This document shows, in pieces, positions 24,583 through 36,700 of a DNA stretch of 64,000 nt (the first letter of the stretch is position 1; each line of letters opens with the position of its first letter). Origin of the DNA: Sphagnum compactum (Eukaryota > Bryophyta > Sphagnopsida > Sphagnales); contig OZ234495.1 in assembly GCA_965153455.1 (NCBI GenBank), positions 6,138,001 through 6,202,000 of the forward strand. The letters are read 5' to 3'. The position numbers and the translations under genes are program-made. The notes beneath the pieces were generated by a model that saw only the letters and a list, made by a program, of their open reading frames with translations, was not told the origin of the DNA and did no database searches.

Positions 24583-25230
24583 ATCATCTTCTTATGGACG
24601 ATTGCCACTTCAGCTACGTTACAAAATCGAAAAAACAAAAAACCCCTGCCATACCTGTAGGCCACTATCAAACATAGGCCAAACTTAAAAGGGATGATCA
24701 TATCATTAAAACCTATGTAATCCATTTTGTCAATGGAGTTGTTTTCTATACCGGAGTATTAACTAGGAATGTGACTCAAAAACATTTAGGAGTGGCATTA
24801 CGTTGCACGAGGTGAAGGTGGGAGACACTAAATAGTCCTAGTGAGCTCTGTCCAAAGCCTATTTTATGGAGCTATTTTGTGTAGTTTTATGTAATGTGCA
24901 GTTTGCATCCTCCATGATCAACACTTACTTTGTCATTACTTGAAGGAATGGAAAAAAAATTGCATTCTATTGTTGCCCCACAAGATTTAAACCCAATAAC
25001 TTTTGAAAGCACAAGAACTAATACACAACACCAGCCTACTTGCAACTGTTTGCTCCAACAGTAGTCAAATCATACTTTTGTGAAGCTTATTAGCATCAAG
25101 CTTCCCTCTTTTCGATATTATTTTCTCCTTTTCCCACTAAATATTGCAATTGTGCGGGATTTTGAAAGCAAGGGGAATGACATCCCAATATTCCAATCTT
25201 CCTGCATGTTCCTAGCAGTTAGCATTTGAC

Positions 25231-25464
25231 CTCTCTGCAAACCCGTTCAGAATCTGCATTCTGTTCCACTGTACATCTTTCCATTTCTTTGGAGTCCCAA
25301 GAAAATACCCTTAATGGAATTTCCGACCTTCCTATCTCCCCTACCATTGGACCTCTGGCAAACACATTCCCAATCTGCATCTGGTTTCATTGTATCTTAT
25401 CATTTCTCTCTGGCAAACACAATTCTAATCTGTGTCCTGTTTCATTGTATCTTATCATTTCTGG
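25231..25464 (+). repeat. Tandem repeat, 55-bp unit
   Basis: Two good copies (25354-25408 and 25409-25464) share TCTGGCAAACAC and TTTCATTGTATCTTATCATT. A more diverged copy beginning CTCTCTGCAAACCC lies at 25231. The 128-codon open frame across this area is largely repeat, and I do not regard it as a gene. Confidence 0.75.
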
Positions 25465-26043
25465 GTATACTCGACGAATTGTCTTTTGTGCGGGGATGGT
25501 GTTCTTTTGTGCTGGTTTTTGGAGCAACCCTGGATCAGATTCTTTATTGACCTCATCACACACGATTTTTTGCACAGCATCAGCTCTTGAGTCTGGGCAT
25601 CAGCTGACATGATGAAATTCATTCCTTTGTATGTACCACCAACATGTTATTTCCAGATGATCCTCATCTAGAGCATTAAAAGCCAAAATTGAAGGAATAA
25701 AAACCACCACCAAATAAGGAATCATCACAATGGGCCAACTTTTTCTCTGTGTGTCCTTGCTTCACTTTACATAAAGTGTGTACATCATCTTTGAACTTGG
25801 ACAGTTCCCTTTTGTGATCAAACACAAAGCATGTGGACTCCAAAAACACAACGCCCCTTCAGTTAATGGCAAAAGCCCTCTCTAGGTGAGGGCCCAATGA
25901 CAGAAAATGCAGAACCCTGCAGTTCTATACAGAGTGAAAATGGGTCAAAAGAACACCCCAAAATGAGCGTCGCACAGAGCTTGACAGGAGGTGTTCTAGT
26001 GTTTTCCTGGTCACCCTCATGTTCTATATTCAAATTTAAAATA

Positions 26044-26326
26044 TACTAGTGCGGCCTGTGCCATTGGCCCAAGTGTTATCACGTCCTCAACTTATTTTTC
26101 CTTCCAAAACCGGGTTTTAGGGTTTAAACACCAAAGGCACATTCCAATTCCTCCGAAATTTTCAGCTACGATTTACTTTAATTTTCAGTAAAGAAATCAT
26201 TCACTATTCAAGAACTTTTGCATCGCAAGTCCAAATGCCATGGAACCAAGCCCATGCACCTCTCCTTGTTGTCAAGAGCTTTCCAAAGACACCAAGAACA
26301 CAGGCTGAAGCATCCCAGTTGGGTGG
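26044..26326 (+). repeat. Dispersed direct repeat, copy 2 (short form)
   Basis: Starts TACTAGTGCGGCCTG and ends GTTGGGTGG. Compared with copy 1 it lacks about 110 bp near its start and carries the same KPMH...AFQRHQEH frame. The two copies bracket the tRNA-Ser gene and are 3.1 kb apart. Confidence 0.75.
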
Positions 26327-26469
26327 ATCTCATAACTACAAAACAAAACAAAACAAACTACATAAATGGATGGGTGTTGATCTATCAAACCAAACCAAGG
26401 ACACAAATTCGGAGATTGCAAGGATAGCGACCAATGTTGTGTAATTCTTTAAATTTAAAAGAATGTTGA

Positions 26470-27475
26470 TTCCAGTTGTTTCAAAAACCTTAAAGAATCA
26501 AATGGTTTCCATGAAAGAACTGGAATAGAACTGATGGTTCTCTGGTCAGTTCTTTGACTTTTTCATATGTTTTTTAGAACCATGGTTATATACCAATGCT
26601 AGTTTTTTTGAATATTTTTGAGAACTGATGAGCAATTCCTGAAGAGATAACCAACAGGTATCTATTCTTCATTCAAAGAACTGCACAATACTAATAGTAA
26701 CCTGTGCTTACTAGGCTATGAGACTTTTAGTTTGAACTTGGCTTAGTTTACTAAGAGACGTTTGAAAAATGAGTTACCCACCTTGAGAGGTACATGGTAT
26801 ACAGCCTAGGCAAGTTTTAGGGCTTAGGTACTTCTTTTTTCTTGCCATGCATGGCTACTTTCTCTTTTGGATTCTTCAGGCCCAAATGTTGAACCAGTTT
26901 ATGTATGTGACCTTGATATATACACTAGTATCAAGATGAGTCTTGAAAACCCGACTAGTCTAATAGGTGTATGAAGCAATACCTTCCACATTACCTATAT
27001 TGCACCAATAGTTAGGATTTGTTGACCTTAATTGTGGTTCTCAAAAAATATTAAAAAGTCAAAGAATCGACCAGAAGAGCTGTTGATTTTTTGCTAGCTC
27101 TTTCATGAAAACCACCGTATCTATAAAGTTTTTGAAATAACTGAAACCAGTCTTTCATTGATTTGTGAATTTTTTTCAACTAACCAAAACCAGCAGTTCT
27201 TTGATTCTGGAACATTTAGGAACTCGAACTGAACATTTTTTGAAAATTCAAATAACCACCCAACACTGGTGATTACCAGTGTTCCCCAATTCTTAGGTTT
27301 TAAAAAAACACTGTTGAATCCCGTTCCTAGAATTTTCATAAAAACGATAACCATCAGTTTCAGTTCTTTAAAATAGTTCAAAATTCAAAACCCATCGGTT
27401 CTGGGTGCCAGTCAATTTGTTTTACCACTGACTCTCAATTCTAATGATTCTTATCTTGACAAGACTCATCAGTTT
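26470..27475. repeat. GGTTCT/AGAACC repeat family, block 1
   Basis: The stretch is a patchwork of short words such as ATGGTTCT, AGAACTG, TTCTTTGA, AACCAGCAG and CATCGGTTCT, in both orientations. It recurs in the same style at 30490-30690, 41290-41640 and 45470-45840. No open frame is meaningful. It looks like a low-copy degenerate satellite or a foldback-derived family. Confidence 0.45.
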
Positions 27476-27562
27476 GGGTTTTAATCTGGTTCCAAGTTTT
27501 AAGGTTCTTCTTCTAAAGCATGCAACAAGAAGTTGCCCTCCTCAGTCCAGAAATGTAGAAAT

Positions 27563-27772
27563 TTTATTGACCTGTTAGTTAGATCTCTCACTGTTGTCTT
27601 CCATCACCATGAGCTTCTCAAAAGCCTCAGCTTTCAGACCATCAATGGCAGTGTGGGTTGTTGCAGAGTTTGAAGTTTCATGCCAACCTGGTAGAAACAA
27701 CCATAGCTTAATGACCTTGTCATCTGCATGGGACATCCATCCACAGATCAAATGGCACTCAGCTCTGGACAT
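27563..27772 (-). other. Candidate 3'-terminal exon with AATAAA signal
   Basis: On the minus strand a 65-codon frame ends in TAA at 27577-27575 and is followed 7 bases later by AATAAA (27568-27563). The frame is richer in GC than its flanks and ends with acidic residues (VMEDNSERSN). A possible acceptor (CCATGCAG) lies within it near 27724. I recognise no domain. It could be the last exon of a gene further up the minus strand, an alternative end of the 28.4-kb gene, or a relic. Confidence 0.3.
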
Positions 27773-28307
27773 GCTTACCTATTCTGAACAACCACCCCCA
27801 GGGAAGAAAGCTAAAGATCTATATGGCTAGATATACTGGACCAAACTGGTTTGTCTTTTGAAAATTTGCAGCAAGAAAAATACAACCAATTACTGTTCAT
27901 AGTGGCCATCTACACCAGTATTGATTTGTGGAGGAATGGTTTTAAGGCTTTTCTAATCATAAACTGTTTGAACAGGAGTTAATGATAAATTACTTCTTGA
28001 TGTGTTTCTTGAATTAAAATTGATTGTATTCCATTTTGTCATATTGAATTCAATTTTTTACAAAGTTTTCACATTATGGATTATGAGCAATGTTGTACCA
28101 ATATATAGATTCAAACATACATTGAGCTCATACGTATCTAGAGTAACTCAGGAAAAAAGAAAAAAATCAATTCTTGTACGAAAATCCAAAATAATCTATT
28201 GAACTTGGATCAATACTATACCCACTTTTTAAGTGCTTGCATGTTATCAAAGTCTCATTTATACAAAAAAGAATATCAGCTTATATCAATATTGGTACGG
28301 TTTTGAT

Positions 28308-28313
28308 TTTATT
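28308..28313 (-). promoter_or_regulatory. Polyadenylation signal AATAAA for the 28.4-kb exon
   Basis: AATAAA on the minus strand lies about 130 bases after the stop codon at 28441. That is a normal plant 3'-UTR distance and supports the exon call above it. Confidence 0.45.
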
Positions 28314-28440
28314 GCTTTGTTGAGGACCCAATACATGCTCATAAGCCCATAACCCATAACATGAAAAATCAATTAGAAAAATGCAGATTCAATATTACAG
28401 AATGAAATACTTGTAGTTCAGGTCAGGAAACACATTAAAG

Positions 28441-28523
28441 TTATTCGTCATCGACGATTTGGTCCTCTCCAAATAGTTCTGATTCTTCCATTTCTTCTTC
28501 ATGAGCATGTACAAACTCAAACT
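28441..28523 (-). CDS. Probable last exon of an unidentified gene, acidic C-terminus
   Basis: The exon starts after a pyrimidine-rich acceptor (GGGGTTTTATTCAG) and encodes a glutamate-rich tail (HAHEEEMEESELFGED then QIVDDE) ending in TAA. Its entry phase fits the exit phase of the segment at 29031-29207, whose donor is a strong GTAAGT: one base carried over plus AG makes a GAG codon. Acidic tails of this kind are common in nuclear proteins, but I do not recognise the family. A relic of a real gene is the main alternative. Confidence 0.45.
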
Positions 28524-29030
28524 CTGAATAAAACCCCAAACAAAGAATGGTGGCTGTTGATTGATGAAATTCACAAGTTCTGTGATGGAAAGAATTTCTT
28601 GGAAAATTTTGTAATTTCAACCATCTTGCCAAGCACAACAACATTCCTCGTGAGAATAATTATAATTAGAACAATCAAACATCAAAATTACTCCCACAAA
28701 TTCTCGAGTGTCAAAATAAACGAGAAAAATGGCATTGGATTATTTAAATGGGTGTTGACATTAGTGCAAGGTGAAGTCAGAAGGACTCAGATTTTACTAT
28801 TTTCTTTTTCAGGCAATCGTTTGAGCCATAATTTTGCCAAATGCCAAAAAGGCAGAACAGCATTTTTTGACCTTTTGCCCTGTTGGAAGATTATGATATT
28901 TATCTTGCATGTGTAATCAAGTAGTATCTATTCAGTGGAATATGTGTTGCACTTCTGTTAGGTAGAAAGGGCTGAGGAGCAATGCACACTCTCCAAATTT
29001 GAGAAAGTTCAAAAGCCTAGACCAACTTAC

Positions 29031-29207
29031 CCTCTTGTCTAAAGATGAATTTGCAATTTGCAGAATGTAACATGTTCTTCCTTGTTGCTCCAAAAGCACA
29101 AGAGTGTTGGATTTTCCTCAAGAGGTTCTTGGGTTTAGGATTTTTCCAAAACCCTGTATCAATGAAAACTACTAACTTCGGTGTTCTAGTGGGATCCTCT
29201 TGAACAG
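29031..29207 (-). CDS. Probable penultimate exon of the same unidentified gene
   Basis: This 177-nt segment is open throughout in the frame that joins the exon at 28441-28523. It is bounded by an acceptor (TTCTCTAGTCACAG) and a donor (AAGAGG|GTAAGTTGG). The peptide has a hydrophobic strand (KLVVFIDTGFW) followed by a lysine/arginine-rich part (KNPKPKNLLRK) and three cysteines. No known domain was recognised. The joint would enclose a ~507-bp intron (28524-29030). Confidence 0.45.
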
Positions 29208-29662
29208 CTGTGACTAGAGAAGATCTCTTATTTATAAACAAGACTACCCAAAAGTGGGTAGAAGATAAAGCAAGACCACATGATGCCCACATGAGAGCAG
29301 TTGCCAGGTAGCAATGAATTCGAAAAGGTGTCAACTTATTCTAAACTTGGCACACCTTGTAAAACATGAGACACTAAAAGCACTCTAATAAAAAGAGGGA
29401 AGGAATTGGGATTTGCAACTTTGGGGGTTGGGGCCCGGCCAGAGTGAACTAGCAGACACAAATGCACCATCATGGCTGCATGGTGCATCCACACTACATT
29501 TTTCTTCATTATGTTCTTGTTCCCCAGCTAATTATTAACCTCCCCATAGCTGAGGGTTTTAAACTTGTGCCAGGGGTTCTAAACATTGGGGTTCAGATAG
29601 CCTCAAAACAGCAAAATGGGGGTGGTGTGTATGGTCCAGCTCCAAGCAAGCCTGCAGCTGAC

Positions 29663-29768
29663 CTGTGCAGGGTGAGCTCGGAGCTGGAATCGGCCAAACC
29701 CTGCCCACTCCTTGGCATTAACATCTGTTAGTGTTAACAGTCGAATTGGCAAGGCCTGCTGATTAGGT
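29663..29768 (-). other. Candidate exon, 106 nt
   Basis: Bounded by an acceptor (CCGTTTCTGTAG) and a donor (CACAG|GTCAGC), and open in one frame encoding a peptide with IRLLTLTD and KEWAGFGRFQLRAHPAQ. It ends in phase 0, whereas the exon at 29207 needs a one-base carry, so at least one more exon must lie between them or the boundaries are off. The composition is exon-like; the family is unknown. Confidence 0.3.
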
Positions 29769-30803
29769 CTACAGAAACGGCACCCATGCCAAAGAGCCAA
29801 TTCAGCATGAGAATTTATCAAATAAAAGGGAGAATAGAACCTAACAGGTGTTTAGCCAAAGGGGCAAATTTTTTTGAAGGATTACGAGAAACAAATGTGC
29901 TGCCCAAACAAATGTGTTGCTGCCGACGGTGTTCTTAGGAAAACTAATGTGAAAAGCCATTTGAATGATAATTTGAAGCTCATCACGGACTGTAGGCTTG
30001 ATCACTGATGACCATATTCTTGGTCCCCAACATCCGTGGACAGTTATAATCAAGTCAGGAGGTACTAAGTAACTAACCTGTGCTGGGTGGGGCGGTTCTT
30101 GACTTTTATGAGGATCACTGGTACAAACCAGTTTTGTGAGGGTATCCAATTTTCAGGGTTAACATGAGGGGTTTAGGGTCAGGTTTTGGTTACCATAACC
30201 TGAGCCTGCATTTTTTTGTTGCAGCTGACACAAGAACTGAACATTGGAACTGCTCTTTTGCTGGAGGACCCAGACCAGAACCATGAAAGAACACTCTTCA
30301 AAAGACAAGAGTAGATTCTTTAAGTAGGCAAGTTGATTTTATTTATTTTTTTAATTTGACAAGCAGGCTCACCTTCAGAGTGGAATATTAATTTTTATTA
30401 GTTATTGAACTTCATACCTATATAAACCAATTTATTTAATTTGATACAAAAAAATTATCTATACAATCTTTAGCATAAAGCAGAGTTTCATATTTACATG
30501 AAATCAAACCTGGTTTTGAATTCGCCTGGAGATTCTTGAATTTCAAAATATTATGTCCAAACCAGAACTGCAGAGTTTTAAAATGGGAAGAATTGGGCTC
30601 AAACCCACACCTGAAGAACCTCCAATTTTGTTTAAAGAATCAAAACAGGAACCAGAGGTTCTCTTCCAAAAAAAAAAGGAACCCCACAACACTGGTACAA
30701 ACTGACTATGGAAAAATAATATTAGATCCATGACGGGTTCTCAGCTATTGTATTATCACCTTAGCAATGACCTGAAGCTAGAAGGTGGGATGACAGCTCT
30801 CCT

Positions 30804-30835
30804 GCGTGTGCGCGCGCACACACACACACACACAT
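30804..30835. repeat. GT/GC/CA dinucleotide microsatellite
   Basis: GCGTGTGCGCGCGCA passes into a pure (CA)n run ending at CATG. The alternating purine-pyrimidine stretch is about 30 bp. Confidence 0.9.
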
Positions 30836-31053
30836 GTTTGGTAAACATTGAAATTCTAGTCATCCCACAAAAAGCTGCTTCACTGATTCATCTACAAGAT
30901 GGGTAGAGACAGATACATTTTCCACTCCAGCAGTCTGAAGAGTATAACCAAAGTAGGCTACTCTGGCACATGGACAAAACATGCCATGGCAAGTAAGCTA
31001 CCACATGCAGGGCTCTGCAGTGATTTTCAAGATGCTAGGGGAAGTAGATTTAC

Positions 31054-31193
31054 CACTCCAGGCTGACAGTCAGGAAGCCAGTACAAGATTGTTTGTGTTA
31101 TAAAGATCATTCGGTCCCTCCACATGCAAATCTGAGTACCATTCATTTCAGTAGGCATTCGGGAATGCTGGCCAGAAGAAAATGGGATGCAAT
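31054..31193 (-). other. Candidate exon, 140 nt
   Basis: Acceptor TTCATTACAG and donor GGAGTG|GTAAAT bound an open frame of 46 codons with MNGTQICMWRDRM and ILYWLPDCQPGV. The frame is open over the whole segment and the exit phase is 0. No domain was recognised. It lies between the other minus-strand candidate exons. Confidence 0.3.
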
Positions 31194-32267
31194 CTGTAAT
31201 GAAGGTGCTCATTATGTCATTATGCAATCTGTCTTCTGTTGATTGTCTGGGAAATTAGAATCGCATGAATGACAGCAAGGTTGAAATCAATAATCCTGGT
31301 GTGGAGTTTAGCATCAAGCTGTTGAGGTTTGCAGATCATATTCCCAATCCAGAAAAGAATTAATGTGCATTATACGCATCCCTTAATACTTCAAGCGTGA
31401 GGCTATCACACACAAATCTCAACACAAGAAGACAACAACTATGAATGCATCACAAATTAAGAGTTTTTGGTGGTTTTTGAATTAGTTTTGGATGGCATTT
31501 GAATTGAAAAATATGTATGGTGGCAAGTTAAGGTGAATCATTTTGTATGTCACAATTTTTTTTTTGCAAATTGTATTTTATTCAAATTCGTAAACATATA
31601 ATAAATCATCAATATATATATTCTTCAAAATTAAAAATTAAGATTGTCAAGTTGAAGAAGAACTACATACATAATAATTAAATTTAACACATACACACCA
31701 AACATATAGTAATGAACTTTTGAAATTAAAGAGACCTAATCTCATTTACCAAAATCAAATGACCATGTTGAAAATCACTTCTTTATAATGTGTGGGCTAA
31801 TTTACATAAAATTCCCAACAAACAACAAAGTGGGTTTTGAATTTTGGTGGTGAAGTCAAGATGCATCCTTGTACATAATGAACATTTTTTTTTTGCATTG
31901 GTTATCTGCCAGCACTTATCTATGACATTGCAGAGATTGCAAAGAAGTCTCTATAATGACTGTTTGAAGGTCATATTGTGTCAATTCCATCAAAATCAGA
32001 AACTAACAAGACAAAAAAATTTACTGGTGGTCACCCAAAACTTATACCCATTTATTGCACCTCTTCCCTTGAGACAGGGAACCTTGTTGCCTCCATTGGG
32101 GATGTTCATTGTCGACTCCATACAAATCAAAGGCTTGTGGTTCTCCATACCTACCCTATACAGCAACATTCCATGCAGATAATTGGTTAGCAACTAGAAC
32201 CATGGAAAACTTTAACATAAATAAATAAGCCAAGAATACACCTAGCCATGGTCTCAGGTATCCTTTA

Positions 32268-32378
32268 GGGTTGAGCAGCACTGGAGAGACAAATACTGGA
32301 AAATTCTCTTGGGAAGTAACAAACAATGGAAAGGTCAAGATTGTCAGAGGATAAGAGATCAACAACACATTCAAAGTC
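32268..32378 (-). other. Candidate exon, up to 111 nt
   Basis: After the acceptor TTTGCAATTGCAG a frame opens with DFECVVDLLSSDNLDLS and runs 37 codons to a TAA (32267-32265). If this is an exon, its donor must lie before that stop; GT dinucleotides are present but none is strong. The peptide composition is convincing for a folded protein, yet I cannot name it. Confidence 0.3.
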
Positions 32379-33059
32379 CTGCAATTGCAAACCACACCTG
32401 AGAGAATGGGAACTTGTCACTTAATTCAGTTGCTGGCTTGCACCATTGGTTCTTGAACCTAGACTCAAGTACTTTTGTTTAGAAGGAAACGGGGACTAGA
32501 AGTCTAAGAGCACATCAAATAGCACATCATTTATTTTTTCAGCAAGCATAGCTGGTGCATGCTGCATGAACTGCAACGCCACTCCAATTTCACATGATCA
32601 GGGTTCATACCCAATCAAACAACTAATCTCACAATGATCCATGAAGCTTAAATCCTTCAAATGGGATTCAAATACCACAGACTGCACCCTTGTTACTACA
32701 ATGCAAGCAATCTTGCAGGCAGGCGACTTGCAGCACCATTGGGATGTGCACATTCTCTCCACAAGCTAGTAAAGGTCACCAACAAGTGTCATGGTATCGA
32801 ATTCCATCATCATAAAATTCGCATAAAATCATAATACTCCCACATGTATTAAGTGGAACGATTCAATGTTTAACCAAATTTGAGCAGATGAATTGTCATG
32901 AATTACAGCAGCAATCATTTCCTATATGCTAGCTATGCCTGCTCAGCACATGTAGTGTACAACAGTTTGCTCTGGATTCTGTACACTACAGAGTGAAGTC
33001 GGCTGCATTGACAATCTCCGATTGTCAGTGAAAGACGGTAAATTCAATCCAGTCAAAAG

Positions 33060-33680
33060 ATCTGCCGGTTTCCTAGACTAGTACCGGAATGAACTGCAAA
33101 TGCAACAGCGAGCTCCTGCTTCACATGGTCATGCCAACAGGGCTTACCAATAGCTTCATCGCAGTCTCGAAGCACTTTGAAGGACTGAATGGCATCTATC
33201 CAACTAATGTCTGCTCTTGGATCAGCTCGCACATAGTTGTCTGTCCCCACATAGTAAATTCATTTCAACGCGGTAAAAATCTCCTCTGAGGTTGCGTTCG
33301 TCAAGCACGGGATGCACTACTAGAAGTAGAAAGAGTGGACAGGGAACTCATGACACGCTACAATGTCAAACTTGAGGCCTTTCAACCTTAGCAACTTGTA
33401 AGTGCTCTCAATCTTTAAGGAGTAACCCCAAGGGTTTACTGTGATGTTCTTGGGCATTTCCACCAAAAATGTGGGTGGCAAACGCATGTGCAATTGCATT
33501 CCACATCGCTTCATTCACTCCTGCAGAGTTCATCAGAACCTGATAACAACCGCGTTACACACGGATCGAATACATCACGAACATAATCATGCATTACTGG
33601 AAATCTTTGTGACTGAATTTTCAAGATATAAGCAACCATAACAGCAGAAGCAGCTCTCACAAACTCATACAGCTCGCACA
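33060..33680 (-). other. Exon-like region, presumed 5' part of the unidentified gene
   Basis: Three open segments with coding-like composition occur here. One runs down from about 33665 (containing MVAYILKIQSQRFPVMHDYV). One follows a CTCTGCAG acceptor near 33525 (GVNEAMWNAIAHAFATHIFG). One lies at about 33250-33060 (WIDAIQSFKVLRDCDEAIG). They are in different frames with stops between them, so they need splicing or are a broken gene. I recognise no family. Confidence 0.3.
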
Positions 33681-33695
33681 GATGCCAAAAGCGTA

Positions 33696-33763
33696 AACCC
33701 TAAACCCTAAACCCTAAACTCTTGTCCTCCACATATGCCAAAAGCATAAAACCCTAAACCCTA
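33696..33763. repeat. Telomere-type CCCTAAA repeats (two short clusters)
   Basis: AAACCCTAAACCCTAAACCC lies near 33696, giving three heptamers, and AAACCCTAAACCCTA lies near 33748. Each cluster is preceded by ATGCCAAAAGC(G/A)TAAA, so the unit itself was duplicated. On the minus strand they stand just upstream of the exon-like block. That position is typical of telo-box (AAACCCTAA) promoter motifs of plant housekeeping genes, but a repaired break or plain microsatellite is also possible. Confidence 0.75.
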
Positions 33764-33764
33764 C

Positions 33765-36700
33765 GATCTTCACGTTCCATTCCATTGGTGGAATGATGAA
33801 TGCATTATTCCATTCCGGACACATGAACGGAAATCTGGCCGATTTCGTGGTTGCATAATTGCTAGTTCCCCGCTCTTTAGCGTCACATATACGACAGCAC
33901 TGATGAATTACGGACGTCTATTATTACCACACAACAGAAAACTTGGCATAAAGTGCTGGAATATGTCAGTCTTGGTGGTACTGGTCTTGTATTATTTTAT
34001 CATTTGATGACTGTTTTGGCTTTCACGGTTCCACAAGAAGAGCGTGGGGGTACCTATATTAAGTTAGGTTACACTTTTGCACCTGGAGGACCTTGGACAC
34101 AATTCATAATCACACCCTTATGGGTGGGTTTAGGGTTTAGGGCTTACAATCGCACATCATCCTATGTTAGTGTTAAGAGAGACATATTTTGTTGTAGTGG
34201 AGGTTCCTATACAAGTGTGTTCTCCTTAAGGAGGTTCGCTCACCCGAGGGCGTGAGCGTGAGGGTGTTCTCGAACCTTGGAGAACACATGAGTACCAAAA
34301 CCATCCCCTCTTTTGATTTCCTCGCTTGCTTCTTTCTCGTTTCGTAGAAAAGAAATATTTCCATGGGAACATGGGAACATATAAAATTGGAGAGCTCCCC
34401 CAGCATAACACCCTAGGAATCTTCTGTGGGGGGGGGGGAGATCCCTCAAAATACACATAGAAATTAAAAAAGGGAGTTGTTTTTACATTTTATTTTGTTT
34501 TATTGTTGGTCATTCCCCTCAAGAACCTTACCTAACATCAAATCCTAAGTCAAATCCTAAGCGACAGATTACAGTAAGTGAGTGTTAACTTGATATTAAG
34601 TGCATGTGAGCTCAACATCGTCTCTTTAAACAACATAAAATTCTAGAAGTAGCTCATAAAAGAGGCTTTTGAGGGCTCTCCTCGTTGTGTGTGTTTTGGG
34701 CTTTGTGGTGTGGTCTTTTGTTTGGATTTCTATCCTTTCTTTTTTCTTCTCTTTTTCCTTGGCCTGGTGTTTTTTCTTTTACCTATTTATTTATTATCTT
34801 TTAAGTCAATGTTAAGTTAACAAAATCATTTTACATGGTTTTCCCAAGTGTGAATGAGTAGGAAAAAAACTTTAACTTTTTAAGTCAGTGAAAATTAAAA
34901 TCCATCATTTTGGGCCGTTACCTTAAAGAGTCATGAATCTATGATGTGCTCATTGGGATTGGTAGAAAACACTACCTGAACATGGCAACCCTAGCTTGTT
35001 TTTTTGGGAATGTCACACAGCCTATGCCATTGAAGATGATGACGAATATCAATCTAGTCGAGTTTAAGTGCAATTGGATTTGTCAATTTTTGATGTGCAA
35101 GGGTGGGACTTGGAATTGAGCTTGTAAAAAGGAAAATGTGTGCAAGTGCACTCCTCTTTGAGGATCAACATTTAAATAAATATACATTTATGAATGTATG
35201 ATCTGCTGCTCATTTCAGTTGGTAGAAAACACTATCTGGATGACAAGCCTAGCTTGCCATACAGGAATGCCGCACCCAAGGTGTCGTTAGGTTGTTGCTT
35301 GTTACGGTATACCCATGAATTTATGATCGAGCTCAGTTCAGGTGATAGGAGACACTATCTAAACCTCAAAACAACAAAGTATTTCCATTTTGGAGGCTGG
35401 ATGAAGATGATGTACTACTAATTTGCTCATCTGGAGTAGTAGGCGCACCTTTGAAGATTTGGTTTCATCTTTTCTACTTAACAAATTATACAGAATTTTA
35501 CATTCTAGATTTCTTGAGTTGCAGTAAGCTCAATAACAATCTGAACATGCCAGCAGCAAGAAAGAAACATCACTACCTGTGTCTCACAATTTGTCCCCCT
35601 GCCAGTACCCTAGTCCAAAAATGATAAAGAACAAAGGTAATAATACAAAATTCTTGGCAGCTAATGAGGCGAGCCAGCCTACACTCAAGGGGCCCAGTTT
35701 TTTTTTCCTTTTGTGGAGTGTGGGATGGGTGTTGGGTTTCTTGGATTTTTTGAGTTCTCAATGTGTTCCCAATGAGTTCCCAACATGTTCCCTAAATTTT
35801 CCATGTGTTCCTCAACATGTTCCCAATAGCGCCTCACTTCATCTCATATCCTTTGCCACTAAGTTCTACGGTTGTAACTTACATAAGCAGTCCCAAAGAA
35901 GGAGACTTTGATATATCTATTTTGAGACTGTCCAAAGCTTGATTAAACTATTTTGTGATGGTCTAAGGAATCAATGATGCCCATCGCAAAAGGGAAAGAA
36001 CTGAACTTGGGGGTCCTCACAATTAATTAATACGAGTCACACTATAGTATATTGAAGGTTATTCCATAATATCTTTATCATTCTGGCAGTAATTAAATAT
36101 TTTTTAGCAAGTGCCGATTTTTCTCAAAATTAGTTACTCACAATGTTGAAAGTTCTAGAAACAATGTTGCTAACTAGTATCCATCCATTCGTACCAGCAA
36201 TGCCTTCGCACATTAGGAAAAATAATCGAAGTCCAAACTCCAAATGACCCTTTCAAGTAGGATCATAGGGTAAATAAGTTGGAGAGTGAACACTTAAGCT
36301 CTTAGAGAGCGTGTGTCCACTCTCCCATCACTTTCAACCTTGGAACTTCAAAGGTTCTAACTAACCCTGTCCCCTAGCACCCTTGTAGCCATATACAAAC
36401 CTTCATTTGGGTTTGAAATGGGCAAGATAAAACCACTCAAAATAATGGGCTCCTAATAATTAGTCCAATTCTGAACACATATCCTTCCGTGTGCATCTAA
36501 AGTGCATCTTATGATTGGACATGCCAAATTTCACACTCATATTATCAAACAATGTGAACTTTATTCCAAACACCTCCATTTACAACAATGAACACACACA
36601 CACATATATAAGCACAATTTAACCTTCCAAAAGTGAAAAATAGGTGGAGGAAAATGTTCAGTGCTCACCCAACAAAAACAATGAGTGATTATCCATTGCC

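Noticed and set aside
25226-25612. A 128-codon open frame
   Set aside because: It is composed largely of the 55-bp tandem repeat read through, with no recognisable domain.
33696-33763. A chromosome end marked by CCCTAAA repeats
   Set aside because: There are only five heptamers, with unique sequence on both sides, so it is interstitial.
33953-34255. A 100-codon frame with a hydrophobic start, considered as an organelle-derived insert
   Set aside because: The residues match no plastid or mitochondrial protein I know, and the DNA around it is ordinary nuclear AT-rich sequence.
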